Part shown: positions 10,201-17,021 of the stretch, one piece after another
Layout of the letters: every line of letters begins with the position of its first letter
Numbering within the stretch: position 1 is the first letter of the stretch
Virus record (IMG/VR): IMGVR_UViG_3300027963_000004
Location: 1-54,284 of that record
DNA length: 54,284 bases
Source of the DNA: a virus
Strand: one strand, 5' to 3'
Program-made: the position numbers and the translations under genes
The notes under the pieces: generated by a model
Told to the model about the DNA's origin: nothing
Databases searched by the model: none
Seen by the model: the letters and a program-made list of their open reading frames with translations, nothing else

Positions 10201-12288
10201 AATGTCACCGGGTGCGCCAGCAATTCCCGCGGCAGTTCCTCTTGCTGCACCATAGAGCATGGGGCCAAGACCTTGAGTAAACGGCTCATAGAATGGGCGG
10301 TCTTTACTTGTCTTTGTGCCACCACCACGACCGAACTTAGGCAAACGAAACCGAGTCGGTTGCGAGTCGGTTGCACCACCTTCTGCAAATGAGCGTTGCC
10401 ATTGAGCGCCAAACATAGGCTTGCCCTCTTTGGGCTTCATCATGTTCACATTTAAGCGACCACCACCCAAGGGCGCATTGTACCCAAGGGAATTACCAGT
10501 CACCTTATGCTGACCATCCATGTGTGTGCCATGCATCCCAGCGCTAAGTCTGCCCTCACCAACAGGGACAGAGCCAACCAAGTTGGTCTGATACAGATTG
10601 GCGGGAATGAACTTGTCCAAAGGCTTGACCACACCCGCATTGATGCCCACATCCCCAATGTTGTTGGAGTAGTTAGCCATCAGAGCCTCCATTTGGCGGC
10701 GCTCTCGGTCTTTCTCGATGGCAGTAAGGTTGACACCCGCACTCAGTCTGCCCGCATCTTTGAGGTCAGCATTAGCCATCAGCCCAGCATTGGAGATGTC
10801 TGCTCCATTCATGTGCTGCTTGTTGACAAAGGGGTTGAACTTGATTGGGGAGTCATCCACATCGCCGCCATCAGCAAAGTGCTTGCCCTTGAATGCGAAT
10901 GAGGGCATGGATGGGGTTGTCGGATTGGGATTCTTCTTAGTCTTGTAGTCCCTACCCTTAAAGGTCTGTGAGGCTACATCAGTAGGCTGACCCTTAATCA
11001 TGCCAGCCATCAAAGCCATTAACTTGCGGATGGATTCCTTATCATCCTCATTCTTAATCCCTCTGAGTCTTTTCTCAAAGTTGGACATATGTATCTCACC
11101 GCCAGACTTTTGCCCGGTGTATTTCTTAATCAACTCGCGGTACTTGGCAACTTCATCAAGCCACTGGTCATCCACCAACTGATGGGGGAAGACCTTTTGG
11201 ATAGTCCCAGTAAAGTCTTGGGGGCGCTGAGTTGAGGCAATGTGCTGTGCTGCATCAGGATAGGATAGGGTGAATGGGGTCAAGACCTCTTGGTGACCTA
11301 AAGCCTTGCCACGAATCCCTTTCTCATAGGTATTGTGACCCGCGGTGTCGGTCAACTTTGCACCCGGAACCATCTCCCCGGCTGATAAGCCAGTCAGATT
11401 GACCTCCATGTTGCGCAACTGTGGCTCAGTAATAGCCCATTGGATGTCCAAGCCATTAGGCAATCCCAAGGGTTGAGTCACCTTAGGTATCTTCATTCGG
11501 TTGTTGAACCACTTCCTCATTTCAGGGTCAGCCCTCATTGCCTCCATGGCTGCATCTCGATCAGCAATGCCGGGCCAATTAGAAAAAGAAATCTGCTCCG
11601 TTACCCCTGTCTTTGGGTTTGTCTTTGGATAACCTTGAGCAATCAAAGCATCAAAGGTCTGCATATCTTTAGGCTTAATCTTGGTGAAGTCCATCGCCCT
11701 TAGGTTGGCATCAGCAAAGTGCATGGCAAAGTTATTGGAGATTGGCCCCATAGCCATGTGCTGCCCAACCACTCGCTCTGGCTCATAGAACTCAGCCACA
11801 TCCGTAAACTTGTTCTGAGCCTGTTGTGCCGGCCCCTCATTGGATGCCCAGAAGAGAGGGTTCTTGCCACGCGTCTTGCCCAAGCCATATCTTGCCCCAC
11901 CCTCTTGGATGGATTCAATCCCCTCAATATCCCCAACTCGCTTCAAGACTGAGTCAGAGATGGTCTGGTCACCCGGGATAGCCACATTGACATCACCCTT
12001 GCGGGCTTGGTACACATTGGACTGCCTTGCTTTACCTGTCGGCACAACCTCATAGTCCAATCCCTTGACGCGCTCATTCTCAAGACGCGAGCGCCCAGCC
12101 AAGTTCTTGGTATCCCCTGCCTTGCCAGACTCCACGTGTTCACCTAGCATCTGCTTAGACACGCGAGTAGCCAAAGCATCTATCTCTGCCTTGGTCTTAG
12201 GGGTAGCACGAGCCAAACGCATGGGCAAAGCCCGGTCCGCTTCATTTGCTGCCTTGGCCGTCTTAGCCAGAATATTAAGTGCGCCCAT
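7264..12288 (-). CDS. Giant polyvalent-type virion protein with PcfJ-like and ART-like domains
   Basis: A 1674-aa protein between TerL and portal. Visible parts: an N-terminal helical region; low-complexity stretches with FADGGD (about residue 470) and FAEGGA (about 640); an Ala/Gly hydrophobic segment at about 660-710; a PcfJ-like region at about 1085-1175 (GYKWVQLD, then MGHSVRGY, then KVYSLVDPEGKPHTTIEV); and a C-terminal ADP-ribosyltransferase-like region at about 1455-1600 (MYRGATPHF, FVSPNLDFAESF, NATNPFDY and GLYDPSQVKSA), which matches ART domains of phage polyvalent proteins. Such proteins are thought to be injected with the DNA to act on host targets. The order of motifs is seen; virion packaging and enzyme activity are inferred. 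Confidence 0.7.
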   Translation of the reverse strand: MGALNILAKTAKAANEADRALPMRLARATPKTKAEIDALATRVSKQMLGEHVESGKAGDTKNLAGRSRLENERVKGLDYEVVPTGKARQSNVYQARKGDVNVAIPGDQTISDSVLKRVGDIEGIESIQEGGARYGLGKTRGKNPLFWASNEGPAQQAQNKFTDVAEFYEPERVVGQHMAMGPISNNFAMHFADANLRAMDFTKIKPKDMQTFDALIAQGYPKTNPKTGVTEQISFSNWPGIADRDAAMEAMRADPEMRKWFNNRMKIPKVTQPLGLPNGLDIQWAITEPQLRNMEVNLTGLSAGEMVPGAKLTDTAGHNTYEKGIRGKALGHQEVLTPFTLSYPDAAQHIASTQRPQDFTGTIQKVFPHQLVDDQWLDEVAKYRELIKKYTGQKSGGEIHMSNFEKRLRGIKNEDDKESIRKLMALMAGMIKGQPTDVASQTFKGRDYKTKKNPNPTTPSMPSFAFKGKHFADGGDVDDSPIKFNPFVNKQHMNGADISNAGLMANADLKDAGRLSAGVNLTAIEKDRERRQMEALMANYSNNIGDVGINAGVVKPLDKFIPANLYQTNLVGSVPVGEGRLSAGMHGTHMDGQHKVTGNSLGYNAPLGGGRLNVNMMKPKEGKPMFGAQWQRSFAEGGATDSQPTRFRLPKFGRGGGTKTSKDRPFYEPFTQGLGPMLYGAARGTAAGIAGAPGDIEELGRMGINYAGELAGKPNLVEEEAALPTSERVLKKIPSLKDLGAGKEAQHSEDVASKLGMYGVSQIVAPKAGSTVAKGIKTVGKELGETAGQKIAMGQPLVPGIPKSLTNPPVMNIIKPEGGNWKDKSITNFGQNLKDSNSPRHMASVRGNPKKVYEDTINKMDTVIERMKEAGQWNPETEQAYANLRKQAENTYAIDTWVDSNLTNYVKKQMGTEKDPVRLLADQGISQFAGEGAMRDALNWSYQQAADARKARAKFGMPENQMSTTRMGTFWETATDDLIGGNSKLLKDYKTEKRLKDNPWMANAPGDTPIYGIPPHGSYEDYGSSLGFDHILDVLKEDLATGRIRPDQLNKVSMKQAVERTHQYNQELAKKAEEAKAKRAEGLTVFKEYPEGYKWVQLDKPGQFTAESDAMGHSVRGYEPPKGHPEWSFESGNAGSPDYGLGGYEAIKRGDAKVYSLVDPEGKPHTTIEVGSGYDAPAWYQKNKKLFDSDMPLTNKSDEESLHDTVGQMVSSFNELSDSPAAYVKSISKILDDAGIPYIPAERSKPTIHQIKGKQNRSPNPEYLPYVQDFVRSSEWDEIGDLRNTGLKTLDQAFPNYADAKRYSRTNPDTRYVTQADIDAYHKQVNEELLNEYSKYRLKPDPESKNTLGRNDLMTIRELAELEFPGDLQKQANMIRGAMQGTTEPGAYSGSIFPPLEEKKGGAISAPKFSLKMGVGGLLKGAAKSMKGLQKVLPQAEREANLQKFLEKSKVKEKMYRGATPHFQKEGDPIFVSPNLDFAESFPVGSKSPTIAAEKNQTLYPLHINATNPFDYDDINQIEKVIQQISKSDPDEAEKIKNEFDYYLKMARFGNQTGNWGLIENPVVQDAIKKLGHDSFYVNEEGIKNIGLYDPSQVKSAIGNRGTYDINDPDINKAIGGAVQSLESKLPKLLKTDYKSIDKLMTEISKKHKTASKKLHDEFVTKHHMTPDTWIKRK
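10351..10361. repeat. CCGANTCGGTT element, copy 2
   Basis: CCGAGTCGGTT, followed immediately by a near copy, GCGAGTCGGTT (10362-10372). Both lie within the giant virion protein gene, where the minus strand reads Gln-Pro-Thr-Arg. Confidence 0.7.
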
Positions 12289-12291
12289 GTT

Positions 12292-13707
12292 TTACACCGC
12301 GTAAGGGTTGACCCGTTTGGGTTTTAAATCTAAATAATCATCATCATCATCATAACGAGGCTCTGGGTTTATGTCTAGGAACCCCATATCTTTAAGCAAG
12401 CGAATAGCCTGAGTTGCGCTATCCACATAGTCATCATGGGTGGAATCAGGGAATGAGCATATCTGGCTCAAAAACCCCTCGCACCAGTCTTTGACATAGC
12501 CCTTGCGCACTGAGGACTCTGGCAGCCAGACGCGACCAGTCGTAAAGATGGAGGCGGTAATCTGGAGCCGGGTCATCTTATCGGCATTGCCGGGATTCCA
12601 TGCCCTTACAGGCAGATGCATTGCCCTCAACTCTTGCACTAAAGACAGACCAGATGCCTTTGCCTCCACGAGGATTAAGTCAGGGCGCTTGGCATCCCTC
12701 CCCTCACCATAAGAGACACGCCACTCTTCAATGACCTTAGGCTTGAGGTTAGGGAAAGTCAGATGTTCTGCCCAGCAGTCAATCAGCAGCACAGACATGG
12801 GGCCATCCATAGGCTTGAACACGCCCCAAGTAGTCATAGCCGTAGGATCGTTGTATTCCTTATCCGTATAGGCGCAGTCATAGGACTGCACAATGTATTC
12901 AAACTTAGGGAATGGTCGGTCAGCAGGCCACATCTGGAACATATCCCGGCTGACAACCTTACCATCCTCAAGGTCAACTATCTCACCCATGACCTCTTGC
13001 TGATAGAGTTTGCTGCCCTTGTACTGCTCTAATTGCTTGCTGAAGTTGGGTGCAAGGTTAGCCTTATTCTCATAGGTACTGGCTCGGTCAATGACCACAT
13101 CACCACCCTCTCTGCCCACCAGATCAAGGATCAAGTCCTTAGGCTTGGGCGTAGTAGTCACAATCACTCGAGGCTGAGTGCCTAAGCGCAGACCCATCAT
13201 CATCATGTCCCATGCCTCCCCAGGCCCCAGATACTGGAATGCAGCCAACTCATCTGCCCAGCACCAATGAAACTGCGGCCCCCTTAGCCGTTCATAGGAA
13301 TCACCAGAAATGCCGCGAATGATAGAGCCATTGCTCAGTTTGATCTGGTGATCCTGTTTGTTATAGTCGGTCACCAACTCTTGAGGAATGCAAGCAAGTA
13401 AGCCTGACTGCCCCTCAAAACAAGTGAACTTGATGTCATTACTGGTTGGAGCCAGTACAAGCCCTCGAGTACCGGGGTTTGTCCAACACCACCACCAAAG
13501 CGCCTCTGCTGCCGAGCGCGTCTTCCCCGCGCCCCTACCCGCGAGCATCATCCAGACAGTGTAGTCATATTCCAATGGCGGGGGTATCTGGTACTTATGG
13601 GCGCTTGCTATCCATTTTGCATGGGCTATTTGGGCAATCCGGTCATGCTCTGCCTGCGCGTCAAACTCTGCCGCGACCGCTGGGTCTTCAAGCAACTCAG
13701 CCAGCAC
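12292..13707 (-). CDS. terL: Terminase large subunit
   Basis: A 471-aa packaging motor. The ATPase Walker A is AGRGAGKT (residues 56-63), Walker B with catalytic acid is FHWCWADE (146-153), and a TTTP coupling motif follows (about residues 187-190, VIVTTTPKP). The RNase H-like nuclease half shows SYDCAYTD, a VEAKASG segment and a C-terminal THDDYVDS with paired Asp residues. It cuts concatemers and drives DNA into the procapsid through the portal. The likely start is GTG at 13707, overlapping the TerS end by 11 bases; a weak GGAG lies 10 bases upstream. The length is typical. Confidence 0.95.
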   Translation of the reverse strand: MLAELLEDPAVAAEFDAQAEHDRIAQIAHAKWIASAHKYQIPPPLEYDYTVWMMLAGRGAGKTRSAAEALWWWCWTNPGTRGLVLAPTSNDIKFTCFEGQSGLLACIPQELVTDYNKQDHQIKLSNGSIIRGISGDSYERLRGPQFHWCWADELAAFQYLGPGEAWDMMMMGLRLGTQPRVIVTTTPKPKDLILDLVGREGGDVVIDRASTYENKANLAPNFSKQLEQYKGSKLYQQEVMGEIVDLEDGKVVSRDMFQMWPADRPFPKFEYIVQSYDCAYTDKEYNDPTAMTTWGVFKPMDGPMSVLLIDCWAEHLTFPNLKPKVIEEWRVSYGEGRDAKRPDLILVEAKASGLSLVQELRAMHLPVRAWNPGNADKMTRLQITASIFTTGRVWLPESSVRKGYVKDWCEGFLSQICSFPDSTHDDYVDSATQAIRLLKDMGFLDINPEPRYDDDDDYLDLKPKRVNPYAV

Positions 13708-14296
13708 GCTTAGTCATCTCCATGTTCTTAATAATCTCGAGGAACTTATTCGCCCCAGTATCCTCAGTCTTGATGGCTGCACCTCCCTCAACCCCCTCAA
13801 TGGCCACCCTATCCCCATACTTGGTGGGATGGAACTTTGCCAGCAACTTCAATCGGGTCTCAACCTGTAGGCGGCGAGCATTAACATCGTCCGACCTAAT
13901 CACCGACCGCAATATTGCCTTAGTCTTGGGGTCTTCCGTTTCCGTGATCCGTTCCGTTATTGTCTGATTGTCCGCAATGTGCAAACACTCTTCAGCAATT
14001 GCGTCGTAACCAATATCTCTGGCTCGCGCGATGGATGCGGAAAGATCAGGATTGCGACCCATCCAATCGTAAACAGTCCTCCATGCAGGGAAGCCTTCGT
14101 TCTCTCTACATATCTGTCTAAGTGGTATTCCCTCACTTAGTTGTTCACATATGATTCTTGCTATCTTAGGGTCATAGTTAGATGGTCTGCCTATTTTAGG
14201 CTTTGTTTTGGGCTTGGGGGATTTTTTGGGGGCAACTGCACCCTGAGCCTTGGCGGCCCCTATAGGTTTCTTAACAGTCTTATTAGTTTCAGGCAT
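13697..14296 (-). CDS. terS: Terminase small subunit
   Basis: A 199-aa DNA-recognition subunit. After a Lys/Pro-rich N-terminal tail (residues 1-35, probably disordered), GRPSNYDPKIARIICEQL begins an HTH-type domain (IPLRQICRENEGFPAWRTVYDWM), followed by helical oligomerisation sequence and KFHPTKYGDRV, which is typical of TerS. I prefer ATG 14296 over an upstream in-frame TTG (14338), since the peptide before it is not family-like. It is followed by TerL with overlap and preceded by a structured noncoding leader that is a candidate for packaging or regulatory signals. Confidence 0.88.
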   Translation of the reverse strand: MPETNKTVKKPIGAAKAQGAVAPKKSPKPKTKPKIGRPSNYDPKIARIICEQLSEGIPLRQICRENEGFPAWRTVYDWMGRNPDLSASIARARDIGYDAIAEECLHIADNQTITERITETEDPKTKAILRSVIRSDDVNARRLQVETRLKLLAKFHPTKYGDRVAIEGVEGGAAIKTEDTGANKFLEIIKNMEMTKRAG

Positions 14297-14337
14297 TACC
14301 CTTAGTCCCCATGAATAGTGAATGATTGCAGAAATCA

Positions 14338-14357
14338 ATTCGCTTACAGTTCGCTAT
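14338..14357. repeat. Paired TTCGCT motifs, terS-proximal
   Basis: Two TTCGCT boxes (ATTCGCTT and GTTCGCTATA) spaced 11 bp apart, about 40 bases before the TerS start. A second pair lies at 14587-14618, beyond the RNA-like fold. They could be TerS binding repeats or regulator sites; this is inference. Confidence 0.4.
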
Positions 14358-14360
14358 AAG

Positions 14361-14437
14361 GTGTTGGTGTCCTGCCTTGAACTTTATCGCAGGTTGCCAG
14401 TCTCAGGCTTTCGCCACACCAACACGGCTGAAGACTG
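14361..14437 (-). ncRNA. Candidate structured leader RNA upstream of terS
   Basis: Read on the minus strand, a perfect 10-bp stem (GTGTTGGTGT with ACACCAACAC; plus positions 14416-14425 and 14361-14370) encloses two hairpins: GGC-GAAA-GCC, with a GNRA tetraloop, and CCTGC with GCAGG. A single-stranded AGACTG between them can pair with CAGTCT just 5' of the main stem, making a possible pseudoknot. The GNRA loop appears only on the minus strand, which favours function in the leftward late transcript. I match it to no known riboswitch or ribozyme. It ends 64 bases before terS and could control packaging genes, process the mRNA or be a packaging signal. Confidence 0.5.
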
Positions 14438-14509
14438 AGTATCCCCCTATTTTATGAGAGGCAATCTTCATGCGTGTTGGAATCTTGATTTTACTACAGA
14501 TGAAAAGAA

Positions 14510-14535
14510 AAGAAAAGTCCTAGTCTTTCCTAGGA
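14510..14535 (-). terminator. Weak terminator candidate before the terS leader
   Basis: TCCTAG and CTAGGA form a six-base stem with a six-base loop. On the minus strand it is followed by a T-rich tract interrupted by C residues. It could end the transcript of the small membrane genes upstream, leaving terS and its leader as the start of a new unit. No clear sigma70 promoter is seen between it and the RNA fold. Apart from this element, the fold and the short repeats, 14297-14618 holds no gene. Confidence 0.45.
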
Positions 14536-14571
14536 GTCAGAGGCTTATAGGTGTCCTCATTCACCATGGGT

Positions 14572-14584
14572 AACCGAATCGGTT
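14572..14584. repeat. AACCGAATCGGTT element, noncoding copy
   Basis: A 13-base near-palindrome (six-base arms around one base) in the noncoding DNA ahead of terS. It is the only fully intergenic copy of the seven AACCGANTCGG elements, which argues that the motif is kept as DNA and not as codons. Confidence 0.7.
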
Positions 14585-14586
14585 TT

Positions 14587-14618
14587 GATTCGCTATCAGT
14601 TCAATATTGATTCGCTTT
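14587..14618. repeat. Paired GATTCGCT direct repeat
   Basis: GATTCGCTAT and GATTCGCTTT, 22 bases apart from start to start, next to the near-palindrome and just downstream of the small membrane protein stop. They mirror the pair at 14338-14357 on the other side of the leader fold. Confidence 0.45.
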
Positions 14619-14756
14619 TTAGATAAAACAAAGAGTAACCATAAATGCCATAAAAAGAAAGCCTATGATGCATTTTTGCCACAATGGCTCTGCATGGTAA
14701 TACTCATACTGACTTGGTAAGTCCCTCATCATGTCATCTATCTCATGTCGGTTCAT
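14619..14756 (-). CDS. Small membrane protein, C-terminal TM
   Basis: A 45-aa frame (MNRHEIDDMMRDLPSQYEYY...) with a hydrophobic C-terminal segment (about residues 27-45) and an acidic, soluble N-terminus. It begins in an ATGA overlap with the preceding small membrane gene, which supports real translation. Function unknown; the pair resembles small lysis or superinfection proteins only in size and topology. Confidence 0.5.
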   Translation of the reverse strand: MNRHEIDDMMRDLPSQYEYYHAEPLWQKCIIGFLFMAFMVTLCFI

Positions 14757-14905
14757 ATCCAATCCTTTAAATTTTTAGGTACTTCAATAGGGGGTTGCAT
14801 CAGAACTGCTCTTGGCTTTGGGGGAGGCTTGCCCCCCTCCTTGACCACATAAACCCACATGACCACAAGCCAAAATAAAAAAAGGAAAAATGCTGCCCAT
14901 CTCAT
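14753..14905 (-). CDS. Small membrane protein, N-terminal TM
   Basis: A 50-aa frame starting MRWAAFFLFLFWLVVMW: one N-terminal membrane segment followed by KEGGKPPPKPR and a polar tail. Both ends are ATGA overlaps with neighbouring genes, a strong sign of a true coding chain. A role cannot be assigned from sequence. Confidence 0.55.
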   Translation of the reverse strand: MRWAAFFLFLFWLVVMWVYVVKEGGKPPPKPRAVLMQPPIEVPKNLKDWI

Positions 14906-15132
14906 GTCATCTCCTTGAGGTATCTTCTTGCAGTCTTCTTATCTGCAATAGACATTGGCAAGCCATCCTGTAACCTCTGAGCCAACATCTTCTCATAGGC
15001 ATAAGGCTCTCTCTGAGCCAAGGATGGGTCTCCAAAGGCTCTTGCCCTCTCTTCAGGGGTGAGGGTTATCCTAGGCAAGCCTAGAACTTCCCTCATGGCT
15101 ATTTCAGCCTTGAGTTCCTCTATGGTTCTCAT
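14902..15132 (-). CDS. Small hypothetical protein
   Basis: A 76-aa soluble, helical protein (MRTIEELKAEIAMREVLG...). A GAGGAAG ribosome site lies close to the ATG, which overlaps the previous stop as ATGA. It includes LTPEERARAFGDPSLAQRE and a basic C-terminus. No recognised domain. Confidence 0.65.
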   Translation of the reverse strand: MRTIEELKAEIAMREVLGLPRITLTPEERARAFGDPSLAQREPYAYEKMLAQRLQDGLPMSIADKKTARRYLKEMT

Positions 15133-15389
15133 ACTTCCTCTACAGTAATCCTGTACTGCTTACCATTCCTATCCTCAACCATGATGGTCTTCTTGGTAGA
15201 GGCAAACGAACCACTAGGGTCGGTGTCATACTGAGTTCTGCCAACACTTGAGAGCATCCTCTCAGTATCATTAGACTTGAGGTTACTTTGGATTAAGTGA
15301 GCAATGTAGTCACAATAAGCCATCCTTACCTTAGGAACTGCATCAAAGAACTGCTTAACGATAGTGTCCATAGTTTCAAAATGTGTCAT
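15129..15389 (-). CDS. Small hypothetical protein
   Basis: 86 aa, starting MTHFETMDTIV. This start has an AAGGA site seven bases upstream, while the longer frame from 15434 overlaps the previous gene and lacks one. A helical N-terminal half is followed by a beta-like C-terminal end (KTIMVEDRNGKQYRITVEEV). Unknown function; coupled to the next gene by an ATGA overlap. Confidence 0.65.
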   Translation of the reverse strand: MTHFETMDTIVKQFFDAVPKVRMAYCDYIAHLIQSNLKSNDTERMLSSVGRTQYDTDPSGSFASTKKTIMVEDRNGKQYRITVEEV

Positions 15390-15399
15390 GGTATTTTCC

Positions 15400-15639
15400 T
15401 TAGTTGTTGAAGTATTCAGAAATTTCATTTTCAATACGGCTTATGTCAGCCTTAGACAATTTGCGTTCTAGCCATGGTGCATAACGACCACGACGGTCAC
15501 ATACAACCCATTCACTGTTGCCATAGTAGTCAACATCAGAGTCACACCATGGGTTGCCATTGCCATCCTGATAATCCTCTACACCAATGATGCAAGGGAT
15601 GTTTGCCACTCTTGATTCTATTTTTGCTATGTATGACAT
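15400..15639 (-). CDS. Small hypothetical protein, first gene after promoter P1
   Basis: 79 aa, acidic and aromatic-rich (DYYGNSEWVVCDRRGRYAPW). ATG 15639 has an AGGAAA site. It is the first gene downstream of the promoter-like sequence at 15694-15723. No family recognised. Confidence 0.65.
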   Translation of the reverse strand: MSYIAKIESRVANIPCIIGVEDYQDGNGNPWCDSDVDYYGNSEWVVCDRRGRYAPWLERKLSKADISRIENEISEYFNN

Positions 15640-15693
15640 TGTGTTTCCTTTCGCTTTTATTTACCTAAATGCATTATTGCAATTAGTGAGATT

Positions 15694-15723
15694 AGTATAA
15701 CATCAAATTAAACAATGCAACAA
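15694..15723 (-). promoter_or_regulatory. Leftward sigma70-like promoter P1
   Basis: Minus strand: TTGTTG, an 18-base spacer, then TATACT, about 55 bases before the start at 15639. The spacer and -35 region share GCATTGTTTAATTTGA with promoter P2 at 17372-17400, far more than promoters need, so the shared block may also bind a regulator. Confidence 0.65.
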
Positions 15724-15727
15724 ATAT

Positions 15728-15889
15728 TTATTGATGTGGCTTGCCCTCCATCTTGAGGTGAGCCAACAACTCATGCAAGGCAAACTCCTTAGTAGGGTAA
15801 GCCTTGATGAAGTTCTCAACCTCATGCAGTACATACTCATAACCACTATTGAATCCCTTGATGTACTCTGACATGGTGGTTTCAGACAT
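15728..15889 (-). CDS. Small hypothetical protein
   Basis: A 53-aa frame (MSETTMSEYIKGFNSGYEYV...LLAHLKMEGKPHQ) that overlaps the previous gene's end by eight bases, with GAGG just upstream of ATG 15889. Acidic and helical. It fills what would otherwise be a gene gap up to promoter P1. Function unknown. Confidence 0.55.
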   Translation of the reverse strand: MSETTMSEYIKGFNSGYEYVLHEVENFIKAYPTKEFALHELLAHLKMEGKPHQ

Positions 15890-16226
15890 GAGCCTCTTCC
15901 TCCTCTTGTTGTCTAACTAAACTCTGCATCAATCTTTCTGTCAATGGTTTTGCCAATATCTGATCAAGGTGCTTGAAGTCACCCTTGACTGTTGAGTAGT
16001 GATACACCCTATCAAGGTAGTCATCACCCTTTAGTTGGTGTCCATGTTGCCATAGACCATGCAAGTAATCTAAAACCTCAAAATAACAATTGTAGGTAAC
16101 TGAACCAACATAATTACCATCTTTATCTAAAACAGTTGTATGTTTTGAAAAGTAATTGCTTGGCTCTTTGATGTAGCCCCCTTGGGCAATGGCTTGGATA
16201 GCCTCTTTGAGTCTGATGGTTGCCAT
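15882..16226 (-). CDS. Hypothetical protein
   Basis: 114 aa, with AAGGAG seven bases before ATG 16226. A His- and Tyr-rich middle (YLHGLWQHGHQLKGDDYLDRVYHY) and an acidic Glu-rich C-terminus are visible. No catalytic pattern is secure. It belongs to the unit transcribed from promoter P2. Confidence 0.65.
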   Translation of the reverse strand: MATIRLKEAIQAIAQGGYIKEPSNYFSKHTTVLDKDGNYVGSVTYNCYFEVLDYLHGLWQHGHQLKGDDYLDRVYHYSTVKGDFKHLDQILAKPLTERLMQSLVRQQEEEEAHV

Positions 16227-16237
16227 GGTTATGCTCC

Positions 16238-16732
16238 TTAGATTAATTGGTATTGGTTAGGGAATTTGGAATCTAGGTACTGCTTTGCTTTGTCAATATC
16301 AAGCACATTCAGAGTTCTGAATACACCATTGCCATCAGTAAGCAACTTGAAAGTTGTACCTTTCTTTTTGGCTTTGGCTAACTTCTTATCCATCTCAAAC
16401 TGATTGACAATTTCATCAATCCAAATACCCATTGTCATGGTATATTCTTTCTCCCCATCAAAGCCTTTCCACTTAGGCAAAGACCTTACATAGTTGTGCA
16501 AGAGAGCATAGTTTGGGGTTGCTTTGAATACTGACTTGTCATCCCATGTAGAGATGCAATCAACCTTGGGTTCATTGATGTCAAAGCAATCTACTTGTAC
16601 ATCACCCCCATTACCATCATTGTGTACAAAGGCAAACTTTTTACCATCAAGATGCAAAGTGAATTGATAACCACCTCCATCATAAGTTGCCCAAGTCTTA
16701 AAACCTTTAATTGTAAAATTTGAATTGTTCAT
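16238..16732 (-). CDS. Hypothetical protein
   Basis: 164 aa. The N-terminal half looks beta-rich (KTWATYDGGGYQFTLHLDGKKFAF), followed by a helical Lys-rich stretch (KKLAKAKKKG) and a C-terminal segment. Its leader carries the hairpin plus TAACTTAAAGGAAAA arrangement that also precedes the next upstream gene. Unknown role. Confidence 0.65.
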   Translation of the reverse strand: MNNSNFTIKGFKTWATYDGGGYQFTLHLDGKKFAFVHNDGNGGDVQVDCFDINEPKVDCISTWDDKSVFKATPNYALLHNYVRSLPKWKGFDGEKEYTMTMGIWIDEIVNQFEMDKKLAKAKKKGTTFKLLTDGNGVFRTLNVLDIDKAKQYLDSKFPNQYQLI

Positions 16733-16772
16733 GTTATGTTTTCCTTTAAGTTAGCCCCCGAAAGGGCTATTG
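16733..16772 (-). promoter_or_regulatory. Intergenic hairpin with conserved ribosome-binding leader
   Basis: Minus strand: AGCCCTTTCGGGGGCT can fold into a short stem, followed by AACTTAAAGGAAAACATAAC and the ATG. The same layout, GGGGGCTAACTT then AAAGGAAAA, precedes the gene starting at 16976. Without a T run it looks like an mRNA processing or stability hairpin more than a terminator. Confidence 0.5.
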
Positions 16773-16976
16773 TTAGTTAATAATTTGAAATCCACATTTA
16801 AATTCAGGATGTGCAAGCAAATTGTGCTTTTTTGCAATTTGTACTAATTGATATTTAGTTTCCATCGATTTTGCAGACCGTATTAAAGATGCTAAAGAAG
16901 ATGCACCTATATTCATTAACCCATTGTTAATATAAACTTTTGCTATTGCTAATTTTTTAGTTTCATTCTTTGTCAT
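16773..16976 (-). CDS. Small hypothetical protein
   Basis: 67 aa, basic and helical (MTKNETKKLAIAKVYINNG...), with an AAAAGGAAAA leader. No recognised domain. It sits between two copies of the repeated hairpin leader in the P2 unit. Confidence 0.6.
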   Translation of the reverse strand: MTKNETKKLAIAKVYINNGLMNIGASSLASLIRSAKSMETKYQLVQIAKKHNLLAHPEFKCGFQIIN

Positions 16977-17021
16977 TTTTATTTTCCTTTTAAAGTTAGC
17001 CCCCCTTGGGGGGCATTGGGT
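16977..17021 (-). promoter_or_regulatory. Intergenic hairpin with conserved ribosome-binding leader, second copy
   Basis: Minus strand: GCCCCCCAAGGGGGGC is a perfect seven-base inverted repeat, followed by TAACTTTAAAAGGAAAATAAAA and the ATG at 16976. It closely parallels 16733-16772. Confidence 0.55.

Noticed and set aside
14361-14437. tRNA or hammerhead ribozyme in the terS leader
   Set aside because: There is no cloverleaf, no CCA or T-loop sequence and no CTGATGA core. The fold does not match either class.
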